Of a stretch of 21,296 nt of DNA, positions 14,566 through 20,928 are shown one piece after another. Below the pieces are notes generated by a model. The model was not told the origin of the DNA. It searched no databases and worked only from the letters and a program-made list of their open reading frames with translations. Each line of letters begins with the position of its first letter. Within the stretch, counting starts at the first letter, position 1. The stretch is from Pelotomaculum sp. UBA1371 (GTDB lineage Bacteria > Bacillota > Desulfotomaculia > Desulfotomaculales > Pelotomaculaceae), in contig DBRJ01000021.1 of NCBI GenBank assembly GCA_002305915.1, positions 61,799-83,094 of the forward strand. Direction: 5' to 3'. The position numbers and the translations under genes are program-made.

Positions 14566-14997
14566 ATGAAGGTCAAGCAGATTTCTATCTTTTTAGAAAA
14601 CAAGTCCGGGCGGCTGGCCAAGGTGACCAAGGTATTGGGGGAAAGTGGAATAAATATTAGGGCGCTTTCTATAGCCGATACCACTGATTTCGGTATTTTA
14701 AGATTAATCGTAAATAATCCTGAGAAAGCCTATCGAGTTTTAAAAAATGCAGGTTTTACCCTGAGCACCACGGATGTGATTGCAGTTGAGGTGGCCGACG
14801 TTCCGGGAGGTCTTTCCGAAACCCTTCTGATCCTGGACCGGGCAGGTATTAATATAGAGTATCTTTATGCCTTTGTCCAGAAAGCTTCCAGCGCGGCCCT
14901 GGTTGTTTTCAGGGTAGAACAGTTGGATGAGGCGGTTAGGGCGCTCCAGGAAAACGGCATACGTCTCTTAAGTGAAGAAGAGGTCTACCAGTTGTAA
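14566..14997 (+). CDS. Tandem ACT-domain protein
   Basis: A 143-aa protein made of two ACT domains, about residues 4-70 and 72-140. The first opens with KQISIFLENKSGRLAKVTKVLGE and ESGINIRALSIADT, the second with ADVPGGLSETLLILDRAGINIEYLY; both show the Gly-Asn-Ile turn that binds amino acids between subunits. No catalytic or DNA-binding domain is attached, so it is probably a free-standing amino-acid sensor. In related anaerobes such proteins often sit beside phenylacetate-CoA ligase and indolepyruvate oxidoreductase genes, but neither is present here. ATG 14566 follows GGGGG by about 10 bases. Confidence 0.92.
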   Translation: MKVKQISIFLENKSGRLAKVTKVLGESGINIRALSIADTTDFGILRLIVNNPEKAYRVLKNAGFTLSTTDVIAVEVADVPGGLSETLLILDRAGINIEYLYAFVQKASSAALVVFRVEQLDEAVRALQENGIRLLSEEEVYQL

Positions 14998-15300
14998 GTT
15001 GTTTGACTTGAGCCCCCGAAGCCGGCGGATACTCTTAAGGAAGGAAAAGATGAAGGCAGACCTGAACAGGCCCGGTTGATTGCGCCAACCTTTGCTCATG
15101 GATTGATGGTAACTTTATACACAAAATTCTTAAAAATATTGTAAGCTTTTTGCTGCTGTGTTAAAATGATTGAAATAAATCAATTATTATTGACCCTTTT
15201 GACGAATCCCAACGGTTCATTTGTAAGGCTTCAGGCGTGGGAAGTAATAATTACACTTCCCTGGTTTGAGTGTTAATCATTGCCGGAGTGAAGCTTTTTC
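14998..15300. other. Intergenic leader region before the cyclo-ligase gene
   Basis: About 300 bases with no gene. A 9-codon ORF (ATG 15051 after AAGGAAGG) has a good ribosome site but nothing else. A promoter lies at 15139-15167, so a leader of about 127 bases is expected. It contains GGGAAGT (15239-15245)/ACTTCCC (15255-15261), a 7-bp hairpin with a 9-base loop. No known riboswitch is recognised. Confidence 0.45.
15139..15167 (+). promoter_or_regulatory. Sigma-A promoter for the cyclo-ligase gene
   Basis: TTGTAA (15139-15144), a 17-base spacer and TAAAAT (15162-15167). Start predicted near 15174. Confidence 0.6.
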
Positions 15301-15888
15301 TTGAATACGATACACCAGTTAAAGCATAAACTGAGGAAAGAAGTTTTAGATGCAAGGATTGCCTTGCCCCCCCATGTAGTTGCTGAAAAAAGCGCGCGGA
15401 TTATCCAGACGCTTTTGAAGTTGGATGAATACAGGTATGCTTCCACCATCATGACTTATCTTGATTTTCGAAACGAGGTCCAAACCGGAGAACTGGTCAA
15501 AAGAGTGATGGCTGATGGGAAAAGGGTGGCCGTTCCCCTGACGGATCCGGCAAGCGGCATGTTAACGCCGTCATCCCTTAGTTTTTACCCTGATGAGCTT
15601 GAACCGGGAGCCTGGGGAATTTTAGAGCCCAAGCCCCGGTGTGTGCGACCACTGGATCCCTCTGAACTGGATCTGATTGTTGTTCCAGGTGTAGCCTTTG
15701 ACAGGAGGGGAAACCGCCTGGGTTACGGAGGAGGATTTTATGACCGTTTTCTACTTCGGACCGGACCGGAGGCGTTTTACGTTGCCCCTGCTTATGAAAT
15801 GCAATTGTGTGACAGTGTGCCCCGGAGCAGCCAGGACGTAAGGATGCACTGTCTAATCACAGAGGAACGAATAATCCGGATCAGCTAA
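15301..15888 (+). CDS. 5-formyltetrahydrofolate cyclo-ligase
   Basis: This enzyme (5-FCL, MTHFS, YgfA/YqgN family) uses ATP to turn 5-formyl-THF into 5,10-methenyl-THF, returning a dead-end folate to one-carbon metabolism. The 195-aa length is normal. Landmarks: an N-terminal helix KHKLRKEVLDAR, TIMTYLDFRNEVQT, the KRVAVPLTDP segment, LIVVPGVAFDRRGNRLGYGG and GGFYDRFL, the family signature around the nucleotide site. An in-frame TGA at 15289-15291 limits the start. TTG 15301 is the first start codon and lies 12 bases after GGAG, a long spacing that may lower expression. It is a single gene behind its own promoter. Folate cycling fits an anaerobe that handles formate. Confidence 0.93.
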   Translation: MNTIHQLKHKLRKEVLDARIALPPHVVAEKSARIIQTLLKLDEYRYASTIMTYLDFRNEVQTGELVKRVMADGKRVAVPLTDPASGMLTPSSLSFYPDELEPGAWGILEPKPRCVRPLDPSELDLIVVPGVAFDRRGNRLGYGGGFYDRFLLRTGPEAFYVAPAYEMQLCDSVPRSSQDVRMHCLITEERIIRIS

Positions 15889-15909
15889 TGCCGTCCGGTT
15901 GCATTATTT
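15886..15909 (+). terminator. Possible weak terminator after the cyclo-ligase gene
   Basis: TAATGC (15886-15891) pairs with GCATTA (15901-15906) around a 9-base loop, followed by TTT. The stem is short and includes the stop codon. Confidence 0.35.
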
Positions 15910-16014
15910 CTAGTTGATCTCAGAAATCCCGCCTGAAAGCAGATAAGACCGGGTTGATGATGATAAGTTGTAACTAGGATACCGTGAGCAGTAATCCGGC
16001 TTGGATAAGTAGAA

Positions 16015-16032
16015 TTGGCATAAAAATTGCAT
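16015..16032 (+). promoter_or_regulatory. Sigma-54 (RpoN) promoter
   Basis: TTGGCATAAAAATTGCAT: the -24 element TGGCA and the -12 element TTGCA are present, with exactly 10 bases between GG and GC, as the consensus TGGCAC-N5-TTGCA requires. Start predicted near 16042. An enhancer site for an activator has not been identified. The next plus-strand signals are a terminator at 16246 and, farther, the formate channel gene. Confidence 0.7.
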
Positions 16033-16178
16033 AACATATATGGCAAGGTATCAAAACAAACCAGTTTGATGAGATGTAACATTTATTTAATGCTTTTGTT
16101 CTTTGTTGAATTCTGAGGTAGATATTTTTTGGCTACTGGCAGGATAATTGAGGAGCAACATTGAAATACTTCCTTAAG

Positions 16179-16207
16179 TTGACACCTGTCTAAGATCATG
16201 CTAGCAT
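16179..16207 (+). promoter_or_regulatory. Sigma-A promoter for a candidate small RNA
   Basis: TTGACA (16179-16184), a 17-base spacer and TAGCAT (16202-16207): perfect -35, ideal spacing, four of six in the -10. Confidence 0.6.
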
Positions 16208-16213
16208 AGTAAT

Positions 16214-16292
16214 GAACTTAATAATAAAGGTCGAATCGAACAACGATAGGCCGGTAGTCCTTGTTGGAGCAAGGGCTACCGGCCTATTTATT
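16214..16292 (+). ncRNA. Candidate small RNA of about 80 nt
   Basis: The stretch from the predicted start of the 16179 promoter to the end of the terminator has no ORF of note and consists of a short single-stranded AT-rich head and one very stable hairpin. This promoter-terminator pairing is the minimal picture of a small RNA gene. A longer form of about 250 nt would arise from the sigma-54 promoter at 16015. It could instead be the attenuated leader of the downstream genes. No known RNA family is recognised. Confidence 0.4.
16246..16292 (+). terminator. Very strong intrinsic terminator
   Basis: ATAGGCCGGTAG (16246-16257), then T and CCTTG, pairs with CAAGG, then G and CTACCGGCCTAT (16276-16287). 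The result is an 18-bp stem with one G-T pair and the 6-base loop TTGGAG. TTATTT follows. Confidence 0.85.
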
Positions 16293-16320
16293 TCTGTGGT
16301 TTCAATCTCCGGTAAACAGG

Positions 16321-16378
16321 CTGTCCTGCGTTAAGCAGGCCAGGTATCATCCAGACCCGAAAGCCCGGTTGGGCCTGC
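16321..16378 (+). other. Mutually exclusive hairpins (possible RNA switch)
   Basis: GCAGG at 16335-16339 can pair back with CCTGC (16325-16329, 5-base loop; the stem extends to 9 positions with one mismatch) or, as GCAGGCC (16335-16341), forward with GGCCTGC (16372-16378). The two cannot form together. No known riboswitch class is recognised. Confidence 0.35.
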
Positions 16379-16391
16379 GCAGAAATTACAT

Positions 16392-16414
16392 GGCAAAGTA
16401 TGATTAACTTTGCC
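16392..16414. repeat. Perfect 8-bp inverted repeat
   Basis: GGCAAAGT (16392-16399), ATGATTA, ACTTTGCC (16407-16414). It could be an operator for a dimeric regulator or an RNA hairpin. TTGAGGGGTTTCT follows, which is not a clean T tract. Confidence 0.5.
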
Positions 16415-16678
16415 TTGAGGGGTTTCTAAAAGCAAGTACGCCTTACCGGTTAAGACTTAAGCCACACGGACTAGTGAAAAGGATTTCAAGAGCATAGTAT
16501 TACATTATTGGGGAAATCAAAATTTATCTCAAGTTCTTGCTTTATTTAAAAAAGCCTTAAAAATAATGGAGCATACCGGCAAAACGTAAAACGTAATATG
16601 TGCAATGTAAAATGCTGGTGAAAGGAAGGAGTTGTGTAGGGGGCTGCCCTTGTGCCGGATTACTTGGGAGAGGTGGTG

Positions 16679-16807
16679 ATGGCACGGCAGGAGAGAGATA
16701 AAGATGAAATCAGGGCGGCTGCCGAAAGTACTTTTGAAAGGTGGTGGACCATTACCCGGAAGAATAATATTGACTCGAAACAGGGTTGGTGTTTTAGTGG
16801 TTGGTAG
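16679..16807 (+). CDS. Possible 42-aa small protein or gene fragment
   Basis: ATG 16679 to TAG 16805-16807, with GGGAGAGG upstream. The product begins MARQERDKDEIRAAAEST, continues FERWWTITRKNN and ends CFSGW. The first half looks like a charged helix, and the second has three tryptophans. The frame is open from a GTG at 16652, which would add nine residues (PDYLGEVV) behind AGGGGG, so the start is uncertain. It could be a real small gene or the surviving end of a larger one. I do not recognise it. Confidence 0.4.
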   Translation: MARQERDKDEIRAAAESTFERWWTITRKNNIDSKQGWCFSGW

Positions 16808-16844
16808 TTCTAAAAACGATCGTATTAAAATTGATCAAGTCTCG

Positions 16845-16870
16845 GTTATAGGGTCTAGTTATAGGGTCTA
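16845..16870. repeat. 13-bp perfect tandem duplication upstream of the formate channel
   Basis: GTTATAGGGTCTA occurs twice back to back (16845-16857 and 16858-16870). A third GGGTC core lies at 16881-16885. The block is 58-98 bases upstream of the channel ATG, a position suited to a regulator-binding site. Confidence 0.6.
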
Positions 16871-16942
16871 AAAGAAGTTGGGGTCCAAAATTAACGTTTC
16901 CCTACAAGAAATAATTCCTTTCATAAAAAAGGGGGTATATCT

Positions 16943-17863
16943 ATGGCAAATCCTCCAGCAGTAACCGTCTGCCTGGCGGGGAACGTCGGCAGATACAAGT
17001 CTTCTTTACCAGTAGGACAGCTTCTGTTACGTGGGATCATGGCTGGAGCATATATCGCGGTCGGGGCCGCCCTGTGTACGGTTTGCGGTACTGGAGTGGC
17101 GCCTTATTTAGGTGCTGGCGCAGGTAAACTCATCGGGGGCGCCGTCTTCCCGGTAGGCCTGATTGCGATCGTGTTGACCGGTATGGAACTCTTCACCGGC
17201 GACGCGATGCTTGGTCCCCTGGCCAATCTGCAGGGTAAAATCGGCTGGGGAAAAATTCTAAATAACTGGGTCTGGGTCTGGATCGGAAACTTCATTGGTT
17301 CACTGGCTTATGCCTATATCATGGTCAACGGTCCCTTCACCCAGGGTGCGTTTGCAGCAGCGGAACCAAATGCTTTCGGGTTGAACGCGGTCTCAATTGC
17401 CGTGAGCAAAACCCTGGCCTATAAGGTAAACGGCGGTATAGGCCTGTGGTCCTGTTTCCTGGCAGCCATTGGTTGTAACTTCCTGGTTAACGTCGCCATC
17501 ATGCTGGGTATTACAGCTAAGGAGTTTATCGGAAAGTTCTTCGGCATCTGGTTCCCGATCATGGCCTTCGTTGCCACGGGCTTTGAGCACTGTGTAGCCA
17601 ACATGTATTTCCTGCCCGCCGGCCTCTGGCTGTACCAGGCGTTTCCCGGCATTGCCGACAAAGTCGCGTCGACGGCGGCAGACGGCACAATCACCTACTG
17701 GAATCCACTCCTGCACAAGTTTGGCGGGCTCACCTGGAGTGATGTTATGCTTTGGAATATCATTCCTGCAACCTTTGGCAATATTGTAGGTGGTATGATT
17801 TTCATCGGATTTGTTTATTACTTCTGCTTCCGCGGCGAGTTTCCGGAAGAACTTATGAAATAA
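16943..17863 (+). CDS. focA: Formate/nitrite transporter (FNT) family channel, FocA-like
   Basis: An inner-membrane pentameric channel for formate or nitrite. The 306-aa protein has six membrane helices and the family landmarks: LTGMELFTG (78-86, the broken-helix loop), GCNFLVNVAIML (177-188), GFEHCVANM with the central pore His216 (equivalent to E. coli FocA His209), and the NIIPATFGNIVGG block. A periplasmic-type insert around 235-260 (DKVASTAADG) is present. ATG 16943 has GGGGG 8 bases upstream. The FNT family also includes nitrite (NirC) and hydrosulfide channels, and sequence alone does not settle the ion. The neighbouring NuoE/NuoF/NuoG-like module, which could belong to a formate dehydrogenase, favours formate. 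Confidence 0.9.
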   Translation: MANPPAVTVCLAGNVGRYKSSLPVGQLLLRGIMAGAYIAVGAALCTVCGTGVAPYLGAGAGKLIGGAVFPVGLIAIVLTGMELFTGDAMLGPLANLQGKIGWGKILNNWVWVWIGNFIGSLAYAYIMVNGPFTQGAFAAAEPNAFGLNAVSIAVSKTLAYKVNGGIGLWSCFLAAIGCNFLVNVAIMLGITAKEFIGKFFGIWFPIMAFVATGFEHCVANMYFLPAGLWLYQAFPGIADKVASTAADGTITYWNPLLHKFGGLTWSDVMLWNIIPATFGNIVGGMIFIGFVYYFCFRGEFPEELMK

Positions 17864-17874
17864 TCCTTAAAAAA

Positions 17875-17904
17875 GAGCAGACGCCTATCTTTGGGTGTCT
17901 GCTC
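17875..17904. terminator. Stable hairpin between focA and the OB-fold gene
   Basis: GAGCAGACGCC (17875-17885) pairs with GGGTGTCTGCTC (17893-17904) around a 7-base loop, 11 bp with one G-T pair. A6 lies before the stem and no T tract follows it, so as an intrinsic terminator it is oriented for the minus strand. On the plus strand it may protect the focA message 3' end or partly terminate. Confidence 0.5.
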
Positions 17905-17939
17905 TCAGCCAAAGCAAATGGAATAGGGGGTATTCCTCA

Positions 17940-18404
17940 ATGCGTATGTCCGTGCCTGCTTACTTCTGCCTAATCTTTGCCACGGCCCTGATTCTGTTTA
18001 CATTTGCGTTGAATCGTGATCCATCCTTTTTATTAGCTGCGCTTCCGATGCTCGCGGTGCTCGCAGGTGTCCCCATCATTTTAAATATGATGAACAGGCG
18101 CCAGGCGGAGAGTATAAATATGGAAAACTTCAAGCTCTATTCAATCAAGGATCTCTCCAGGCTTAACCCGGGTGACCCGGTTCGCCTGCGCGGCAGGGTT
18201 GAGGCACTGTCATTAAAATGGCTTAACCGGCCTCATTTCAGGATTGATGACGGCAGCGGCAAAATTGGAGTCATGTTGTTTGCGGCAGCGCACGAGGATA
18301 TTAAACCTGGCGACACCATCGAAGCCGCCGGGACCCTACGGAGTTTTGGGAAATCAAGAGAGAAGAAGGTATTTGGAGTTAGAGTCGTAAAATTGAGCGG
18401 TTAA
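17940..18404 (+). CDS. Membrane-anchored OB-fold protein
   Basis: A 154-aa protein with two N-terminal membrane helices (about residues 5-22 and 29-46) and a soluble C-terminal domain (about 65-152) that looks like an OB fold of the tRNA_anti type: LSRLNPGDPVRLRGRVEAL, HFRIDDGSGKIGVMLF, DIKPGDTIEAAGTLRSFG. Such domains bind nucleic acid, sugars or other partners; in membrane-anchored forms the ligand is usually unknown. The frame opens at GTG 17895 inside the upstream hairpin, but ATG 17940 has GGGGG 9 bases upstream and is preferred. It lies between focA and the redox genes in the same direction, which suggests but does not prove a shared role. Confidence 0.8.
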   Translation: MRMSVPAYFCLIFATALILFTFALNRDPSFLLAALPMLAVLAGVPIILNMMNRRQAESINMENFKLYSIKDLSRLNPGDPVRLRGRVEALSLKWLNRPHFRIDDGSGKIGVMLFAAAHEDIKPGDTIEAAGTLRSFGKSREKKVFGVRVVKLSG

Positions 18405-18513
18405 AAACAAGAGAAAAGATGCTCACCAACTAAATGAGCCGTCAATCTTAGGGGCTATTGTACTTTTTGGATTGACCTGTGCTTATGTCTTGTTTGGCGT
18501 AGGGGACGGGTAA
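18397..18513 (+). other. Start-less membrane-helix-like frame
   Basis: After the OB-fold gene an open frame (39 codons, after TGA 18394-18396, ending TAA 18511-18513) reads as a typical single-pass membrane peptide: KNKRKDAHQLNEPS, then ILGAIVLFGLTCAYVLFGVG. No ATG, GTG or TTG precedes the helix in frame. It may be a decayed or frameshifted small gene, or chance. CGGG/CCCG near its end is a minor hairpin. Confidence 0.25.
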
Positions 18514-18560
18514 ATTCCCGCTGATTTCCTTATAAGAAAATGTAAAAGGAGGAACAGCAA

Positions 18561-19049
18561 TTGTCAGCTTGTGCCTGTGAAAAAGTTGAATTAACCAAAG
18601 AAGATGCGGCGCTGGATGAGCTTTTAAACCAGTACCGCGACTACGAAGGAGGAATCATTCCTGTCCTGCAGGAAGCCCAGAACATCTATGGGTATCTCCC
18701 CAAAGAAGTCCTCCAAAAGATAGCTAAGGAGCTGAAAATGCCCTTCAGCAAGGTTTTTGGAATTGTTACGTTTTATGCCCAGTTCCACCTGAAGCCGCGG
18801 GGCCGTTATATTGCCCGGATTTGTCTGGGCACTGCCTGCCACGTCCGGGGCGGCTCTAAAATATTCGAAGCTGCCAAGGAGCACCTGGGGGTTGAAGCAG
18901 GGGGAACTACAGATGATCTGCGTTATACTTTGGAAACAGTAGCCTGCATCGGCGCCTGCGGCCTGTCGCCCTGCATGATGATCGACGAGGATACCCACGG
19001 CCGTCTGTCTCCAAAAGTTGTTGGCGATATTCTGGACAGGTACGAGTAG
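18561..19049 (+). CDS. nuoE: NuoE/HydC-like [2Fe-2S] subunit
   Basis: The 24-kDa-type subunit of a soluble NAD(H)-linked complex, as in Complex I NuoE, HydC of bifurcating hydrogenases, or HndA. The 162-aa protein has an N-terminal helical bundle and a thioredoxin-like domain that binds one [2Fe-2S] cluster through Cys88, Cys93, Cys129 and Cys133 (CLGTAC and CIGAC), exactly the family pattern. The block VFGIVTFYAQF is also typical. It starts at TTG 18561, with AGGAGG 8 bases upstream and MSACACEKVELT as the N-terminus. The next gene begins 13 bases after its stop, so they form an operon. It passes electrons to or from the NuoF-like flavoprotein. Confidence 0.95.
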   Translation: MSACACEKVELTKEDAALDELLNQYRDYEGGIIPVLQEAQNIYGYLPKEVLQKIAKELKMPFSKVFGIVTFYAQFHLKPRGRYIARICLGTACHVRGGSKIFEAAKEHLGVEAGGTTDDLRYTLETVACIGACGLSPCMMIDEDTHGRLSPKVVGDILDRYE

Positions 19050-19062
19050 GGGAGGGACGAGA

Positions 19063-20916
19063 ATGAATAATATGAGCGAATTACGTGCCAAGTGTAAAGA
19101 AAGATACGAGAAGAAGTTAAGCCGGCCCCGTGTGGTTGTTGGTCTCGGGACCTGCGGCATCGCTTCCGGCGGCGACAGGGTTATGAAAGCTATTAAAGAG
19201 GAAGTCGCGGCAAAGGGCCTGGATGTGGACATCGACTTCACCAGCTGTATCGGGATGTGCTACCGGGAGCCCATGGTGGAAGTGGCTATACCCGGCATGC
19301 CCAGTGTCGTGTACGGGGATATTTACCCGGATAAAGTTCCCCAGCTGCTGGAGAGCCATGTGGTGAATAAGACACCCGTATACGAGTGGGCAGCCATCCA
19401 AATCCCGGGCGACGCCACTCCCTTAGAGGGTATCGATATTATGGAAAAGGCCCCCTATTATGAGAAGCAGGTGCGTTCGGTAACCTCGCGTCTCGGGCGG
19501 ACCAACCCGGAAAGTATTGAAGAGTATATTGCAACCGGCGGATACGAAGCCATTGAAAAGTGCCTCAAAATGGAGCGTCAGGCCATTATCGATGAAATCA
19601 AGAAGTCCGGCCTGCGGGGCCGGGGCGGCGGCGGCTTCCCCACAGGCAATAAATGGCAGTTTGTTTACAACACCCCCGGCGAGAAGAAATATGCCGTATG
19701 TAACGCCGACGAAGGCGACCCGGGCGCCTTCATGGACCGCAGTGTCCTGGAAGGGGATCCCCACGCGGTTATGGAAGGCATGATGATTGCCGGCCTGGCC
19801 ATCGGCGCCGACGAAGGGTATATCTACTGCAGGGCTGAATATCCCCTTGCCATCCGCCGTCTTAACCTGGCCATCGCCGAGGCCGAAAAGCACGGTCTCC
19901 TGGGAGATAACATCCTGGGCTCCAACTTCAGCTTCCGGATTAAAATCAAGGCCGGCGCGGGCGCCTTTGTCTGCGGCGAAGAAACAGCCCTCCTGAACTC
20001 CATTGAAGGCCAGCGGGGGATGCCCCGGGTACGGCCGCCTTTCCCTGCCGTTAAAGGACTGTGGGGCAAGCCGACCTGCCTGAACAACGTGGAAACCTAC
20101 GCCAACGTGCCCAACATTATCCGTAACGGAGCTGACTGGTTCGCCCAAATGGGAACCGATAAGAGCAAGGGCAGCAAGGTGTTCTGCCTTACCGGTAAAA
20201 TTAACAATACCGGTCTGGCCGAGGTGCCCATGGGGATTACCCTGAGAGAGATCATTTTCAATATTGCCGGCGGCATTCAGGACAACAAAAAGTTCAAGGC
20301 TGTACAGAGCGGCGGCCCCTCCGGCGGCTGCATACCCGCGGAACACCTGGACACGCCCATTGACTACGATTCCCTGGCGGCCATCGGTTCGATTATGGGT
20401 TCCGGCGGCCTGGTAGTTATGGACGAGACCACCTGCATGGTGGACGTGGCGAAGTTCTTCCTGAACTTTACTCAGCTGGAGTCCTGCGGTAAATGCACCC
20501 CTTGCCGTGAAGGCACAAAGCGGATGCTGGAGCTGCTGCAGAAGATCTGCGACGGCGAAGGCGAATTGGAGGATATCGATACCCTGGAGCGCCTGGCCAA
20601 GGTTATTAAAAATTCCGCCCTCTGCGGACTCGGGCAGACCTGCCCCAACCCCATTCTGACAACCTTGAGGTACTTCAGGAATGAGTACGAGGCACATATT
20701 GTGGACAAGCGCTGTCCGGCCGGCGTCTGTGCGGCACTGCTGGTATACGTTATCGATGCGGAGAAGTGCACCGGATGCGGCGCCTGCCTGAGAGCCTGCC
20801 CGTCAGGAGCCATCACCGGAGAGAAGAAGCAGCCCCACAGCATCGACGTTGCCAAATGTATTAAATGCGGTGCCTGTATTACCAGATGTAAATTTGACGC
20901 AATCAAAAAGGCCTAA
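19063..20916 (+). CDS. nuoF: NuoF/HydB-like NADH-binding flavoprotein with 2x[4Fe-4S] tail
   Basis: The NADH- and FMN-binding subunit of a soluble bifurcating or NAD-linked complex, 617 aa. Layout: a thioredoxin-like N-terminal domain (about 20-105; Cys31, Cys62 and Cys66 visible, so one of the usual four ligands seems absent), the NuoF core with GLRGRGGGGFPTGNKW (about 183-198, FMN/NADH loop), NADEGDPGAFMDR, GAGAFVCGEETALL, the [4Fe-4S] ligands SCGKCTPCREG plus CGLGQTC, and a ferredoxin tail (about 560-617) with CTGCGACLRAC and CIKCGACITRC. This architecture is that of HydB or the flavin subunit of formate dehydrogenase complexes, not of plain Complex I NuoF. The frame extends back into the nuoE-like gene, but ATG 19063 has GGAGGG 6 bases upstream. 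It is 13 bases after that gene. Confidence 0.95.
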   Translation: MNNMSELRAKCKERYEKKLSRPRVVVGLGTCGIASGGDRVMKAIKEEVAAKGLDVDIDFTSCIGMCYREPMVEVAIPGMPSVVYGDIYPDKVPQLLESHVVNKTPVYEWAAIQIPGDATPLEGIDIMEKAPYYEKQVRSVTSRLGRTNPESIEEYIATGGYEAIEKCLKMERQAIIDEIKKSGLRGRGGGGFPTGNKWQFVYNTPGEKKYAVCNADEGDPGAFMDRSVLEGDPHAVMEGMMIAGLAIGADEGYIYCRAEYPLAIRRLNLAIAEAEKHGLLGDNILGSNFSFRIKIKAGAGAFVCGEETALLNSIEGQRGMPRVRPPFPAVKGLWGKPTCLNNVETYANVPNIIRNGADWFAQMGTDKSKGSKVFCLTGKINNTGLAEVPMGITLREIIFNIAGGIQDNKKFKAVQSGGPSGGCIPAEHLDTPIDYDSLAAIGSIMGSGGLVVMDETTCMVDVAKFFLNFTQLESCGKCTPCREGTKRMLELLQKICDGEGELEDIDTLERLAKVIKNSALCGLGQTCPNPILTTLRYFRNEYEAHIVDKRCPAGVCAALLVYVIDAEKCTGCGACLRACPSGAITGEKKQPHSIDVAKCIKCGACITRCKFDAIKKA

Positions 20917-20928
20917 GGAGGGAGCTAA

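Larger units (their letters stand above)
15889..16942. other. Signal-rich 1-kb intergenic region
   Basis: No large gene is present. From left to right it holds a sigma-54 promoter (16015-16032), a sigma-A promoter with a nearby strong terminator (16179-16292), competing hairpins (16321-16378), an 8-bp palindrome (16392-16414), a small ORF (16679-16807), and a 13-bp tandem repeat (16845-16870). Each is listed separately. It precedes the formate channel and redox genes and may be their control region, but the terminator at 16246 would stop read-through from the sigma-54 promoter. Confidence 0.6.

Noticed and set aside
16290..16450. Molybdenum cofactor or c-di-GMP riboswitch
   Set aside because: Some local resemblance (CTCCGG, GAAA loop) but the conserved core of neither class could be matched by eye.
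17875..17904. Plain plus-strand terminator of focA
   Set aside because: The stem is strong but no T tract follows on the plus strand; the T tract is on the minus-strand side, so I list it as a hairpin of uncertain direction.
19423..20697. 424-codon open frame on the minus strand
   Set aside because: It lies wholly inside the nuoF-like gene on the opposite strand, reads as low-complexity Gly/Ala/His-rich protein with no family pattern, and is a shadow of GC-biased third positions.
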